Positions 52,419-63,252 of a stretch of 64,000 nucleotides of DNA are shown here, one piece after another; the stretch's first letter is position 1, and every line of letters begins with the position of its first letter. Made by a program: the position numbers and the translations under genes. Where the stretch lies: positions 17,437,506-17,501,505 of the forward strand of contig OY804579.1 in the NCBI GenBank assembly GCA_963680875.1. The letters are read 5' to 3'. The notes under the pieces were generated by a model that saw only the letters and a list, made by a program, of their open reading frames with translations, did no database searches and was not told where the DNA came from. The DNA is from Bathymodiolus brooksi. Taxonomy: Eukaryota; Mollusca; Bivalvia; Mytilida; Modiolidae.

Positions 52419-53437
52419 GTTCTAAAGACTGAATTTGTTCTTTGTTATTAAAGTATGACAGAATTGCCTGTTTGTGAATTTTTTCTAACAGCAGTAGTAG
52501 AAGATGGAACAAAATGGTGACATTAAAGACCGAATAAAAAAACTTCAGTTGTTTACACCTTTGATTTATAAAATGTGGATTGCTATCAACCAAATTTAGC
52601 AAACTCTACTATAATTTATCTGTATGTATTGGCTGAAAACTAAATTACTGTGTATTAATTTTTTTTAGTTCGCCTTGTCTAAAGGAGTATGTGAGCTATT
52701 ATCATCACTTTGCATTTCGTTGATAGCATCAGTGTAAAACATCAACATCTCCTCTGAAGCTACAAGACCCATGGAAACTCCAGGAATACTCATGATATCT
52801 TGTGACTTTGGTGCTAATCCAATATTATGTATGCTGCCAGAGGCATTGTTATAATGTGACTGGCTCAGTCTTAAAAGCTCTATTGTTTAACATAGGACCC
52901 AAGATTGTTCCTTGAATAGTATTAGGAAATCCAAGGCAATATGTTGATCTGAAATTAAAGAAGAGCTAAAACAGCAGGAAAATGTTTAAAAGAAACAATA
53001 GAGAAATATTAGAATATCTTCTAAGAAACCACCAATCTCGTTGAACCTACAATATACATGTACATTAATGATAATTGAATCATAACTGGATGATTTATAG
53101 CTGAGTGAGTGCTAGACTCACATGAATCTCTAATATTCATTGGGTATCAATCCTCGTGCCTTTTTCTTCTCTGATAAAACTAACTACAATTTTACCATTT
53201 ATCAAGGAATAATAATTGTGAATATTTTAATAACACTGATAAAACTATTCCATGCTCTATGTATGCTTGTATAAAAGTATCTACTTGCAGATATATGGCA
53301 GTTTTCCTAATATCGCATTTAATTTTTGAGAGAAAAAAAAATTCCGTCACCAGAAACATTTGATAAAGGAACAGAGTGAGGTTATTAATAGTACTGAAAG
53401 TTTCATACTAATTTGAATGGCACTAACACTACGGGGA
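52419..53437 (+). other. BTAF1 3' UTR and flank
   Basis: AATAAA at 52533-52538, about 115 bases after the stop, is a plausible poly(A) signal; others further on (for example 53882, 55298) cannot be excluded. The 52668-52960 interval is a repeat. No gene seen. Confidence 0.5.
52668..52960 (+). mobile_element. fragment of the 8.5-kb repeat family
   Basis: AGTTCGCCTTGTCTAAAGGA, GTGAGCTATTATCATCACTT and ATCTCCTCTGAAGCTAC correspond to AGCTCACCTTGCCAAAGGCA, GTGAGCTTTTGCCATCACTT and CTTCTCCTCTGAAAC at 8479. Strongly decayed; 3' end not evident. Confidence 0.55.
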
Positions 53438-53721
53438 TTAAGGTGGTACCATACACTTCAGGTAAAATTTGATCTGCTCGTTTAATTTTCTTATTTTTTT
53501 TGGCAGTGTGTTTGAATATATCCACTGTAATAAATATCAAAATTTTAACAAATTCCAACCAACAGACTCAGAGCTATAAATTCACTAGCCACATAGAAGC
53601 TTTTCTCTCTGTAGTTTTGATCACTGAGATGCTTGAAATCTGCATACAAATATCATATGATCAAAACCTTCAACTGATTTTAAAGAGTTATCTCCCTGTA
53701 GTGTATATGGTACCACCTTAA
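53438..53721 (+). mobile_element. TTAA-flanked MITE copy 2 (piggyBac-like)
   Basis: TTAA at 53438-53441 and 53718-53721 with GGTGGTACCATACAC and GTGTATATGGTACCACC. Nearly identical interior to 5516-5796 in the opposite orientation. The open frame across it is shared by both copies but has no recognisable domain. Confidence 0.85.
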
Positions 53722-54534
53722 ATGGGACATTGAAGTTGTGTGTTCTAAATTTAGAATTCAGGTGGATCAGTGCAAAACCCTGTACACATAAACAGACCCA
53801 TGAACTACAATTAAGATTATCAATGCTCCATGTAAGGATTTCAGATTTACAATTCATTAATTGTGTTTTATGTCAAATGACCAATAAAGTAAATCAAGTT
53901 TACTTTGATAAAACAATCAATTTTGATGATTTACACTTTTGCCTTTCCATATTTATAAAAACCTTTTCAAGATGGGCACTTTTTCAGATTTGACAACTAT
54001 TAGAGTTGGATGTAACATGTGTTCATGGAGCAGCTATCTATTGTACTTCATTACTATAGTTATGCTAAGTTTGTGTTGTTATTCACTGTAGACTGTAATT
54101 TTATTTACACTCTTGTGTATCATATTAATCTAAAAGTGTGTTCATTATCAAATCTGGGATATTAACATTTCAATATTATAAATAAGTTATGTTGAACAAT
54201 TATTACATTTATGTTGGTCAAAGGTAAATTTCCTCATGAAGAAATCGGGTAAAATAACAGATGGCCATATATGGATATGTTTTTTTAAATTTTTTCTCAT
54301 GTGATAATTTTGTTAATTGACATGATAATGAACCATCTAAGAAATGCAATGACATAGGAGGTCTATTTTTGTTTTGTTTCTGATTGATTCAGGCATAGTT
54401 AAAGATGGCTATGTAATTGTACAATTCAGCTAACATGGATTGAGGTAAGATCATTGAATACTAATAGTATAATATTAAAAACATTTTTTTTATTATAGGC
54501 AAGGTTGTCTATTTATCAAAGTCTTGTTTTTTAA
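53722..54534 (+). other. intergenic, no gene seen
   Basis: AT-rich 3' flank of BTAF1; no recognised gene, RNA or repeat family. Confidence 0.5.
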
Positions 54535-54790
54535 GGGGGCGTCGTGGCCATGATCGTATGGTAGTTGGATTTACAACTACCTATGCAAGCCGTGCCTATC
54601 ACCACTGATGTTGTGGGTTCTACTTCCACTCAGGGAGAGGTGTACAACATTATGTGATAAAGTTTGCCAGTGACTTGCGACAGGTTGGTGGTTTTCTGCG
54701 GGTCCTCCGGTTTTCTCCACCAATAAAACTGACTGCCACGATGTAACTGAAATATTGTTGAAAGTGGCATTAAACACCATTAAACAAACA
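54535..54790 (+). mobile_element. SINE family 2, full length
   Basis: GGGGGCGTCGTGGCCATGAT (box A-like), GTTGTGGGTTCTACTTCC (degraded box B), CAACATTATGTGATAAAGTT, CCACCAATAAAACTGACTGC, GAAAGTGGCATTAAACACC and a TTAAACAAAC tail. Confidence 0.85.
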
Positions 54791-55636
54791 AACTCATTTT
54801 GCCATAATATGAAAAAAACTATATACACGATAGAAATGAACAATATTGATGCAGTGTCTTAAAATGTTAATAGTTTATGATTACAATAACTTGTAATTTT
54901 GCTTGTCACCATAGCAATCTACAAATAATACAGAAACATGTATTTTAAAACAGCTTATATTAACCCCCTTATTGACCATTGTTACTTTAAGCATATTTTA
55001 TTGTCAAGCAAATACAGACAATGGATCAGACACAAGTTATAAACTTACGAGGTCATCTCCGTTGTTACAGGGAAGTAGCTGGTTAATGAGTGTAAGGGTT
55101 CATGAACAAGGTTTGATACATAAACTTATTTTTTAATTATTGTGTGTTCATAAACAATTATGTTTACAAAAACAATTGATTATAGACATTAATGTTGAAA
55201 TAGATCGATGTACATGGAATGTAAAATTATGGATTGAATGAACTCTACTGACATTAATGGTGTGCTATTGTTATAACTGTTATTGTTACTCTTGTTAAAT
55301 AAAGTCTGAACCAATTTCTTTGTCTATTACTGCTTTATTATAAGTCAAAATGAGCTCAAGTTTTAACTGCAGCTACATAGCGGTGTGTAGTTCAACATAT
55401 CTGCCGTTTTTTCCAGCAAATTTATACCGATTATGCACATTATGAGAAAATAAATCGTATTAAATGATCTTAGGTTGGCCAACTTTCAAAATTATTAGTG
55501 ACACTTCCATTTTCAATAACCTTAATTAGAACTCAAATTTAAAACCAGGTAAGCGATTACTGGCTATTGGGAGCATCTAGTTTATTGACTCGCGCAAGTG
55601 ATCAACGTCTGATGAGGATCGGGAGTTAGTATAAGG
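54791..55636 (+). other. intergenic, no gene seen
   Basis: AT-rich; an AATAAA at 55298 follows no recognised coding sequence. No gene seen. Confidence 0.5.
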
Positions 55637-55815
55637 ATTATAATTATTGTTGTTTAACACCACTTTTAACAATTTTTCAATTTTTTTGGAAGTCAGTTTT
55701 ATTGATTTGGTAACTGTAGTACACAGAAAATACCACAAACTGCTGAAAGTCGTTGACAAACATGAGCGTAAAACATTTGTAGCGACCACACCTCGTCATG
55801 GGATGGAACAGTGAG
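55637..55815 (-). mobile_element. decayed SINE copy
   Basis: TGTTGTTTAACACCACTTTT, AGTCAGTTTTATTGATTTGG and CACACCTCGTCATGGGATGG follow the order of the family 2 body on the minus strand, with many changes. Confidence 0.6.
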
Positions 55816-55821
55816 GCAGAT

Positions 55822-55925
55822 AAGGGTAATAACAAAATTACCGAAATCCGAACATTCTTACAAAGGGAAAGTCAAAACTCATAAGTATATAAACAGACAA
55901 AATCAGTCAACAACCGGAAAACTGT
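55822..55925 (+). repeat. interspersed repeat (AAGGGTAATAACAAAATTACCGA family), copy 2
   Basis: GATAAGGGTAATAACAAAAT, CTTACAAAGGGAAAGTCAAA, CATAAGTATATAAACAGAC. Same orientation as 38197-38322. Confidence 0.7.
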
Positions 55926-56662
55926 GAAAACCGTAATGACCCTGACTTGGTACAGGCATTTCTAAAGAAATGGTGGGTTGAATCAGATTTTAAACGATAG
56001 CATATAAATCCAACTAGCATATGATCATGACCACGACTACATCCTCTCTCGGAATAGACTTTGGTCAGCCACATATTCTTTCTTTCGGCTAGACTACAGA
56101 TCAAGGGGAACGGTAGCAATCATCGAACGAAATGACGCAAATCCGTATCTATACTATTATAGTAGATATATAGATTTGGGTCATTTCGTGTCAAGACTGT
56201 CATGACCCAAATACCGCTATATATTTTTATAAGTTTTTTCTGTAATGTGAAATAACTTTCTCGTAGTGTATTGGAATTTTCCATCGTGTAGCGAAGGACC
56301 CAGTAACAAACATCCCGAATCCATATACATGTATACATATGTTATAACTTCAATGTATATATTAAATATGTGCCTGTTAATGGACGGGGGTTAACAGTTG
56401 GTTTATGATGTCTTCTTGATTTTGCCCGATAAAGATTTTATAGGAAAGACACGGATCAATATTCGATACCAACCAATTGACGTCATTTATTCCAAATAAT
56501 TCATGCTTGTCGTCATTAATTACATAGTCTTGATCTTTGTTCAGACGTGGTCTCTGTGTACCTTGTAACATGGGACCCGACGACGATGTGCACTTGACAC
56601 GACACACTAGCGCATGCTATTGTAGGTATGTAACCTTTTATGATAAATCTAATGATCAGGAA
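55926..56662 (+). other. intergenic, no gene seen
   Basis: GC somewhat higher than the flanks. A short inverted pair (GACGCAAATCCG / GGGTCATTTCGTGTC) is seen at 56,135-56,190. No gene recognised. Confidence 0.45.
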
Positions 56663-57140
56663 GAGCCCGGGTGGCTCAATGAGTTAGGTAGTTGGATTAC
56701 CTAGCAACTCGTACAAGTCTATCGCCAATACAGCGTGGGTTCGCGCCCGGCTTTGCAAATTACAAAAAAGGGTGCACTCGACTCGCAATCGCAAGTGTTA
56801 AAGTTTACCAATTACTTGTCCATGGTCGATGGTTCTATCCGGGTACCTCTCAATCGGATCGGTAGAGATACGACCACTCAACTGCATCTGTAGAGAAATG
56901 ACCGCGTAACCGTTTCGGTAGAGAAGCGACCACTCGACCGTATCGGTAGAGAAACGACCACTCAAAACGCATCGGCAGAGAAACGACCACTCAATCGTAT
57001 CAGTAGAGAAACGACCACTCAACCGCATCGGTAGAAAAACGACCACTCAACCGAATCGGTAGAGAAACGATCACTTAACTGTATCGGTAGAGAAACGACC
57101 ACTCAACCGCATCGGTAAAGAAACGACCTCTCAACCACAT
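56663..57140 (+). mobile_element. SINE family 1 head with internal 28-bp array
   Basis: GAGCCCGGGTGGCTCAATGA (box A-like) and GGGTTCGCGCCCGG (box B-like) with a good tRNA-like head, then GGTTCTATCCGGGTACCTCT, after which the body is replaced by the array 56848-57135. The usual SINE 3' tail is missing. Confidence 0.7.
56848..57135 (+). repeat. 28-bp tandem array, about 10 copies
   Basis: Unit: CGGTAGAGAAACGACCACTC then AACCGCAT. Copies differ at several positions (TGACCGCG, CAATCGTATC). Unrelated in sequence to the 28-bp array at 12.4-17.3 kb. Confidence 0.9.
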
Positions 57141-57144
57141 CAAT

Positions 57145-57320
57145 CCCATTGGTGAAAGGTTAGCATATTAGCCTCGAGTGCAATAGATCATGGGTTCGAA
57201 TTCGATCGGGTCAAAGCAAAGACTATAAAATTGGTATTTGCTTCCTCTTCGCTAGAAGTAAATGTAATCACTGGTTGGCTCGTCATTTTGTGGTAATGGA
57301 GCGACATGTCAGTATATGCA
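57145..57320 (+). mobile_element. tRNA-headed SINE (family 3-like)
   Basis: TTGGTGAAAGGTTAGCATAT (box A-like), GGGTTCGAATTCG (box B), then GTAATGGAGCGACATGTC. The start resembles 31138 (AATGGTTAGCATGC) and the end resembles AGTGGAGCGACAT of the 42.6-kb copy. Confidence 0.55.
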
Positions 57321-57422
57321 CAACAATTAAATATGCTTGGTTTACAAAATGATATGAAGCGCCGTCTCAGATGACTGTTAGCTGTTGTTTGGAAACCGGA
57401 AAGTTAGTACAGTAGTAGTCAA

Positions 57423-57705
57423 CAATATACTACACCGACACGAAACCACTCGTCTGTCCAACATTAAACTTGTAAACATAGAAATAACAACAAATAAACC
57501 CGTGGTATAATCTAATCACAGATACAAAACGTGACAGAATATTTTTGATAATAGAGTCCATATATCATATTTTGGTGACAACATGTGCAAATATATTACG
57601 GTGGTAATGCCATCATTATAGTCATGTCTTATCTGAAAAACATCCTATAAAAACTCAAAATCGTTCTGAATTCCTTCAGATATTTTCTCTATTGGCTAAG
57701 ACAAG
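57423..57705 (+). promoter_or_regulatory. TATA promoter and 5' UTR of signal-peptide cassette 1
   Basis: TATAAAA at 57646-57652, then AACTCAAAATCG and a 5' leader CAGATATTTTCTCTATTGGC up to the ATG at 57706. The whole stretch has a parallel copy at 60675-60950, with the TATA box, leader and spacing conserved, which argues for selection or recent duplication. Confidence 0.7.
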
Positions 57706-57765
57706 ATGCACTTGTTTGTAGCTCTATCTCTTTGTGTTTCTCTGGTATTTGCTCTGCCAGTTTCT
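57706..57765 (+). CDS. first coding exon of a secreted protein, cassette 1
   Basis: Twenty codons: MHLFVALSLCVSLVFALPVS, then donor GTGAGT. A classic secretory signal: short n-region, hydrophobic core, cleavage plausible after VFA. The ATG lies 60 bases after TATAAAA, with AAG before it. Downstream exons were not found before cassette 2, so either they lie beyond the window or this is an alternative first exon or a partial gene copy. Function unknown. Confidence 0.65.
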
Positions 57766-57904
57766 GTGAGTAACATATTTTAATCCAATTAAAAAAAGCA
57801 TTGTTTTATATCATTTCGTACTCGCTTACATATTACGAAAGATTCGTAATACATCTTTATACTATAAATCTTTGATATGTTTGTGCCTGATATTGTTGTC
57901 TTGT

Positions 57905-58665
57905 TTTAGTGCCTAACAAACTACATTGTTGTCTTGTTTTAGTGCCTGAGAAACTACTTTGTTGTCTTGTTTTTGTGCCTGACAAACTACATTGTTGTCT
58001 GGTTTTTGTTTCTTGACAAATTACATTGTTGTCTTGTTTTTGTGCCTGACAAACTACATTGTTGTCTTGTTTTAGTGCCTGACAAACTACATTGTTGTCT
58101 TGTTTTTGTGCCTGACAAACTACATTGTTGTCTTATATTAATGCCTGACAAACTACATTGTTGTCTTGTTTTTGTGCCCGACAAACTACATTGTTGTCTT
58201 GTTTTTGTGCATGACAAACTACATTGTTGTCTTGTTTTAGTGCCTGACAAACTACATTGTTGTCTTGTTTTTGTGCCTGACAAACCACATTGTTGTCTTG
58301 TTTTTGTGCCTGAAAAACTACATTGTTGTCTTGTATTAGTGCCTGACAACTACATTGTTGTCTTGTTTTAGTGCCTGACAAACTACATTGTTGTCTTGTT
58401 TTTGTGCCTGACAAACTACATTGTTGTCTTGTATTAGTGCCCGACAAACTACATTGTTGTCTTGTTTTTGTGCCCGACAAACTACATTGTTGTCTTGTTT
58501 TTGTGCCTGACAAACTACATTGTTGTCTTGTTTTAGTGCCAGACAAACTACATTGTTGTCTTGTTTTAGTGCCTGACAAACTACATTGTTGTCTTGTATT
58601 TGTGCCTGACAAACTACATTGTTGTCTTGTTTTTGTGCCTGAAAAGCTACATTGTTGTCTTGTTT
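57905..58665 (+). repeat. 33-bp tandem array, about 23 copies
   Basis: Unit: CTACATTGTTGTCTTGTTTT then TGTGCCTGACAAA. Multi-frame open reading on both strands (DKLHCCLVFVP; TRQQCSLSGTK) is a period-of-three effect. It lies in the intron after cassette 1. The paralogous intron of cassette 2 has only about two such units (61290-61365). Confidence 0.95.
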
Positions 58666-58905
58666 TCCATGTTCAGTTTTCACATGAATTCTTTTACATC
58701 CAAATACATTTTGTGATTGATTTCTTGTCCAGAATTTGTTGTCGTACTGCATAGAATCCCCAAATAGTCTTCAAAGTAAGATTATTTGATTTATGTCTAA
58801 TTCAGATATCAATCATATTCAATCAACATTTAGACATGGCGTTCTACATTTGTTTTACAAGATACTTTTATTTATTATATATACCCATTGTAAGTTTGTT
58901 TCAAG

Positions 58906-59860
58906 ATGTGGATTCTGAATAACTTTAAAGATCTGTTAGAATGTATACAATCAAGGTCCCTCTCCTCCTGCAATAGCATTATAACATGTGACTTCTCTAC
59001 CCTCTAAGCTACCAATACCCACCCAAAGTTAAATGACAGATTACAAGAATTAGTCCAACTGTGTTTCATAAAAAGGAATGGCCAACGTAGATACAAATAC
59101 ATTGTCTTCGGAAGGGACAAAACTTATTTTGTAAAAACAACTCTGATTCTACCAAGCCGTTCTCTGAAACTGATATCATAAAAATGGCCGAGTGTGTTAT
59201 GTTTGGTGGAATTGTTTTTCAACAGACAGTCGACATACGGGTACAAACTCTTTTCGTCGACTTGTTCCGTTATTCGTACGAGATAGACTTTATACAGTTG
59301 TTTCTGAAGAAAAACAAAAAAGAAGCTTACCCGATCCTTGAATTGCATGTTCCGCTTTATAGATGGTGTCTTTTCACTTCACACAGTCTGTATATTACCT
59401 GTATATAAAGATCTAGAGCACTCAATGAAACCTGTAAATGCGGTCTTTATGAGTAGTTGTCCTTTATATACAGGTTAAGCTTATATGAACTATTCATTAA
59501 TAGGAAGAAATAATGTTGCTCTTTATTGACAGTGATTTGATATATAGAAGTACTCTTTAAGGCAGGTATTGCTAAACATGTGATTGATGATTTTGTTGAT
59601 CGCATCTATCCCATTGAGCTTGAAATATAGGATACCACAGATACAGCTAGGCCTGCTTCATACCTTGACCTACATATCGAAATTGACAGGGCTGGTTAAT
59701 CACGAAACTTTACGACAAAAGAGATAATTTCAATTTTCTCACTGAACTTTCCATTTATATGCAGCAACATTTCAGTACTACCTTAATACTGCAGGCTTAG
59801 TGGAGAGCAACACATACCAAGTTCATAGTTTTTGGTTTGAACCTACTTCGACTTGAGGTG
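58906..59860 (+). pseudogene. decayed Penelope-like reverse transcriptase
   Basis: Fragments in order: ILNNFKDLLECIQS, CDFSTL then TNTHPKLNDRLQEL, IVFGRDKTYFVKN, FGGIVFQQTV, LFVDLFRYSYEIDFIQ, then after a gap DRIYPIELEI and SYLDLHIEID, and NFPFICSNI. This order (FDFSTLYT, GxxFQQ, ADLFLYSYE, YLDLHLEID) is that of Penelope-like element RTs common in molluscs. Several stops and frame changes, and the catalytic YIDD region at 59.35-59.56 kb is not intact. Assignment to Penelope-like is from motif memory. Confidence 0.7.
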
Positions 59861-60412
59861 AGCACGTTAACAATTACATGACCGATCTCTCTGGTAATAA
59901 GTAGAATCCATTAATTAGCAACCATTGCATAGCATATTTATGGAAATTTAATTTTAAATAGATCTATAAATTCTTTACCACATCTTAATAATTTTGCAAT
60001 GTGGATAAAGGAATTAGATATTGACAATTCACTTAGCACCCCTACATATACCCAACGACATTTCTGAAAGAGGAAATCATTGACAATCATGTCTGTTTTG
60101 TGTTCCAGCGGAGGGAGGCGGGAAAATTTTTGGGGTATTTCGTGTGAAAAATCACGAATTTACGCCAAAAAATTATATTATTTCCAATTTTAGGGGGGCG
60201 CGCGCGCCGGCTCCTGGATCCGCTCCTGGACGTATAATGATATTGTCAGCAGGTAAATCTAGTAATCAGTCTATATTATTCTTGATAGAATTATTGCTTT
60301 GAAATTTCAAATTTGAAGTGTAGAAATGGGGATGATATCCGAAATCTTATATATATCTGTGTGTGTGTGTGTGTGTGTGTGCGTGCAATTTTTTATGTTA
60401 CATTCCCCAAAA
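59861..60412 (+). other. intergenic, no gene seen
   Basis: A GC-rich patch GGGGGGCGCGCGCGCCGG at about 60194 (partly palindromic) and a (GT)n microsatellite at 60357-60382. No gene. Confidence 0.6.
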
Positions 60413-60675
60413 GCGGTCGTCGTGGCCGTGATCGTGTGGTAGTTGGATTAACTGCCTATGCAATCAACCCTTATCACCACTCTGTTGTGCGTTCGAATTC
60501 CTCTAATGGCGATGTGTACTCGGTACAACATTATGTGATAAAGTTTGTCAGTAAATTGTGATAGGTCGGTGGTTTTCTCCAGGTACTCCGGTTGCCTCCA
60601 CCAATAAAACTGACCGCCAATATATAGTTGAAATATTAATGAGAGTGGCGTTAAACACCATAACACTGACACAAC
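60413..60675 (+). mobile_element. SINE family 2, full length
   Basis: CGGTCGTCGTGGCCGTGATC (box A-like), GTGCGTTCGAATTCC (box B), TACAACATTATGTGATAAAG, CCAGGTACTCCGGTTGCCTC, CACCAATAAAACTGACCGCC and GAGTGGCGTTAAACACC. Ends exactly where similarity between the two signal-peptide cassettes begins. Confidence 0.88.
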
Positions 60676-60950
60676 ATGCACCACTCATCTGTCCAAAATC
60701 AACTCGTAAGCACAGAAATGACAACAACAAATCAACCGGTAGAAATCTAATCACAGACATCGCACGTGGCGGGATATTTGTGAAGCATTGCAATAGAACA
60801 ACTATGTCCTAGTTTTGGGACAATATGTGAAAATACATTGTTAGAGGGTCATGCTATCATTATATTCATGTCTTATCTTAAAAATCATCATATAAAAACT
60901 CAAAATCGTGTCGAATTCTTTCAGATATTTTCTCTATTGGCTAAGACAAG
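60676..60950 (+). promoter_or_regulatory. TATA promoter and 5' UTR of signal-peptide cassette 2
   Basis: TATAAAA at 60891-60897, AACTCAAAATCG, then CAGATATTTTCTCTATTGGC before the ATG at 60951. The spacing from TATA to ATG is 60 bases, the same as in cassette 1. Confidence 0.7.
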
Positions 60951-61010
60951 ATGTACTTGTTTGTTGCTCTGTCTCTTTGTGTTTCTCTGGTATTTGCTGT
61001 ACCTGTTTCT
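60951..61010 (+). CDS. first coding exon of a secreted protein, cassette 2
   Basis: Twenty codons: MYLFVALSLCVSLVFAVPVS, then donor GTGAGT. Differs from cassette 1 at residues 2 and 17 only; third-base differences outnumber these, as expected for a coding exon. A possible continuation is the TTGTTCCAG acceptor at 63964-63972 near the window edge. Confidence 0.68.
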
Positions 61011-61050
61011 GTGAGTAACACATTTTAATTCTATGAAAACAATGTTTTAT

Positions 61051-61212
61051 GAAGAGTTTGAAAATACCAAAGGGTTAATCAGTATCCGTCAATCAAAGAC
61101 GAACAGACAACACAATGGCCAAAAGAAAAAGGACAAACGATAAACATCGATATACAAAACATTAAACATAAAACTAAAGACCGAGTAACGCGAATCCCAC
61201 TAAGTACGGGGG
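61051..61212 (+). mobile_element. 162-bp repeat insertion with 8-bp duplication
   Basis: GAAGAGTTTGAAAATACC to TAAGTACGGGG, flanked by TGTTTTAT at 61043-61050 and 61213-61220. Cassette 1 has the empty site (GCATTGTTTTATATCATTTC at about 57800). Similar to 51117-51350. Confidence 0.75.
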
Positions 61213-61220
61213 TGTTTTAT

Positions 61221-62550
61221 ATCATTTCGTACTTGATTACATAACTATTTGTGCGCTGTGTGAATCCTGAAACATCCTGATACTAGCAATGTTTCGTATT
61301 TTTGTGCCTGACAAACAACAATAGTTTCTTGTTTTTGTGCGTAAGAAACTACAATGTTTTCTTGTTTTCCGTTTTTGCCTGAATTCGTTTACATTCACAA
61401 ACATTTTTGTATTTGGTGGTAAATTCCCTGTTCAGAATTTGTTGTCATACTGCATAGAATCCATAAACAGTCTTCAAAGCATTATTTGATTTATGTATAA
61501 TTTAGCTTTCAATCAGCATTTAAGGGTCCTTGTTGCTCATCTTTTTAGTGTGTAGTTTGTGTTGTCCTATTGTGTGTCTTTGCGCTTTGAGTTCCGTGTT
61601 GTGATGTCCGTTACGATTTCCTCATTAAAACGTTGTTTGTAGCTAGAAGGGTTCATGTCTTATTTACATTATTTGTGCGTGGTAGTGTCCAACACATATT
61701 GTGTTTTGTTTGTGTTTTGTCTTATGTCTTGTGTACCCAGTGTTTCCGGTTTCTCTTGGATTGTCTGTTCTTGATTCTACATTTATTATTATGTTCATTG
61801 TAATTTATTTTCATACATTTATATATTTGGAGTTGGCATTTTGTATGTACATATGATAGGCATATCTTCTAGACAAGTAATTAATGTTTGATGTTGTATA
61901 ATAATTATTATTATTATTGTTTATTATCTTCTTATTCTTATCTTTACTTTAGGTTGACAAAGGTATTTTCATACCTTATTCTTATCTTGCATTTGAAAAC
62001 AAAACATACCTAGTAATAAATAAATATATTTCTTTATTTTGTTTTGTGATAAAATATGTATTGTCGTTGAACATTCAATTATCAAAAAATGATAATGTTG
62101 ATCTCATTAACAGCTTTAACCCCGCCACATATTTGTGTTTGTCTCAGGCCAGGACCTATTTTTTTGTACGCCATAAGTTGGGGTGATTTTTGATTTGAGA
62201 TGAAGGTCGTTAATTAAGAAATAATTTATGGTGACATAATGCACTGTGGCTGTTAACATAGGTTGACAGATTATTAGAAGTTTATACTGAGCGGTAAAAC
62301 TAACAACACATTATGGCTTACATGAATTATCCCAATTCTAATAACAGTACACATACGATAGTACACTTTGAAGAAAGATGATGCGTGGAAGATCGCACAC
62401 AATTCATGTGACGCAGTTTGCCGGTCCATCTTCCAAATTCAACAGAGTTTTCAATCGTAAAAGAAATTGGAGTGTTTACATTAGATTCATAATAAATCAA
62501 TAGACAGGGAATGTCTTATCAGATTTTACAATTATGCGTGAAAAAAGATG
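61221..62550 (+). other. intron or intergenic after cassette 2
   Basis: The 61290-61510 part is the diverged copy of 58620-58830 (GCATAGAATCC, GTCTTCAAAG, TTATTTGATTTATGT). Beyond that, T-rich text with no recognised exon. Confidence 0.5.
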
Positions 62551-62615
62551 ATTGATTGATTGGTGTTTAACGTCCAGCGAACAATTTTTCAGCTATATTC
62601 AGGACGATCGTGAAA
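62551..62615 (-). mobile_element. SINE tail fragment
   Basis: TTGATTGGTGTTTAACGTCC, AATTTTTCAGCTATATTCAG: resembles the minus-strand SINE tail (GGTGTTTAACGCC, ATTTCAGCTATATC). Short and diverged. Confidence 0.45.
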
Positions 62616-62694
62616 AAAAGAAGAAATATGAAGTGTGTGCATTCAAATTCATCTAAAAATATCCCACAAACCTTCATTGTTGGTATCTTTAACA

Positions 62695-62890
62695 CCAGAT
62701 TCTATTAAGTTACTGGCATTTTACAATTTGATGGCATTTAGATTTTTAGCAACGTAAACAAGTGAAATGCTACAATAGGTCAGTAACACGGTATTAATGT
62801 TGTCAGCTTTCCTTAATAGCTACGTCACGGAATGCGACAATTAATAAAAGTCATAAGTCGGTTATCGTTAGTATTTTTTCGGGATTGAAA
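62695..62890 (+). repeat. interspersed repeat, copy 2
   Basis: Diverged direct copy of about 1670-1885: AAGTTACTGGCATTTTAC, TTTGATGGCATTTAG, TAGCTACGTCACGG, TATTTTTTCGGG. Confidence 0.6.
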
Positions 62891-63252
62891 ATGAAAAGAA
62901 AAACATGATTTTAATGTTTGTATTCACCACGTCGTGTATAATTACATGAAATCATATATGAATGATGTCCTTACTTTGTCAAACAACATACATGTTCCAC
63001 TAGTGATATTCGTCGTATTACTCTTGCTACAAACCCGTCATAGAGATTATCATTGACATAGAAGATGTGTTCTTATCATTATACATATGTGAATCTTTGT
63101 CAAATTAGGTCAATGTTTTTCATTTGGCTATTGTGTTGTCTGTCCTTCTTTGATTTATGGCTTCTGATTACCTCTTTGGTATCTTCAAACTTTTTCTTTT
63201 AAGTCGTTATTCTATGTAGTATGTTAAATGTATATGTACCAATTTGACAGTT

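Noticed and set aside
56663..56760. tRNA gene
   Set aside because: Box A- and box B-like motifs are present, but the same head with a linker and body occurs in several SINE copies; no clean cloverleaf was evident.
57967..58754. Open frames of 120-159 codons on both strands (DKLHCCLVFVP, QQCSLSGTK)
   Set aside because: A 33-bp satellite open in several frames, in the intron of the signal-peptide cassette. The paralogous intron has only two units.
59184..59408. 74-codon frame as a small gene
   Set aside because: It is one surviving segment of the decayed Penelope-like reverse transcriptase.
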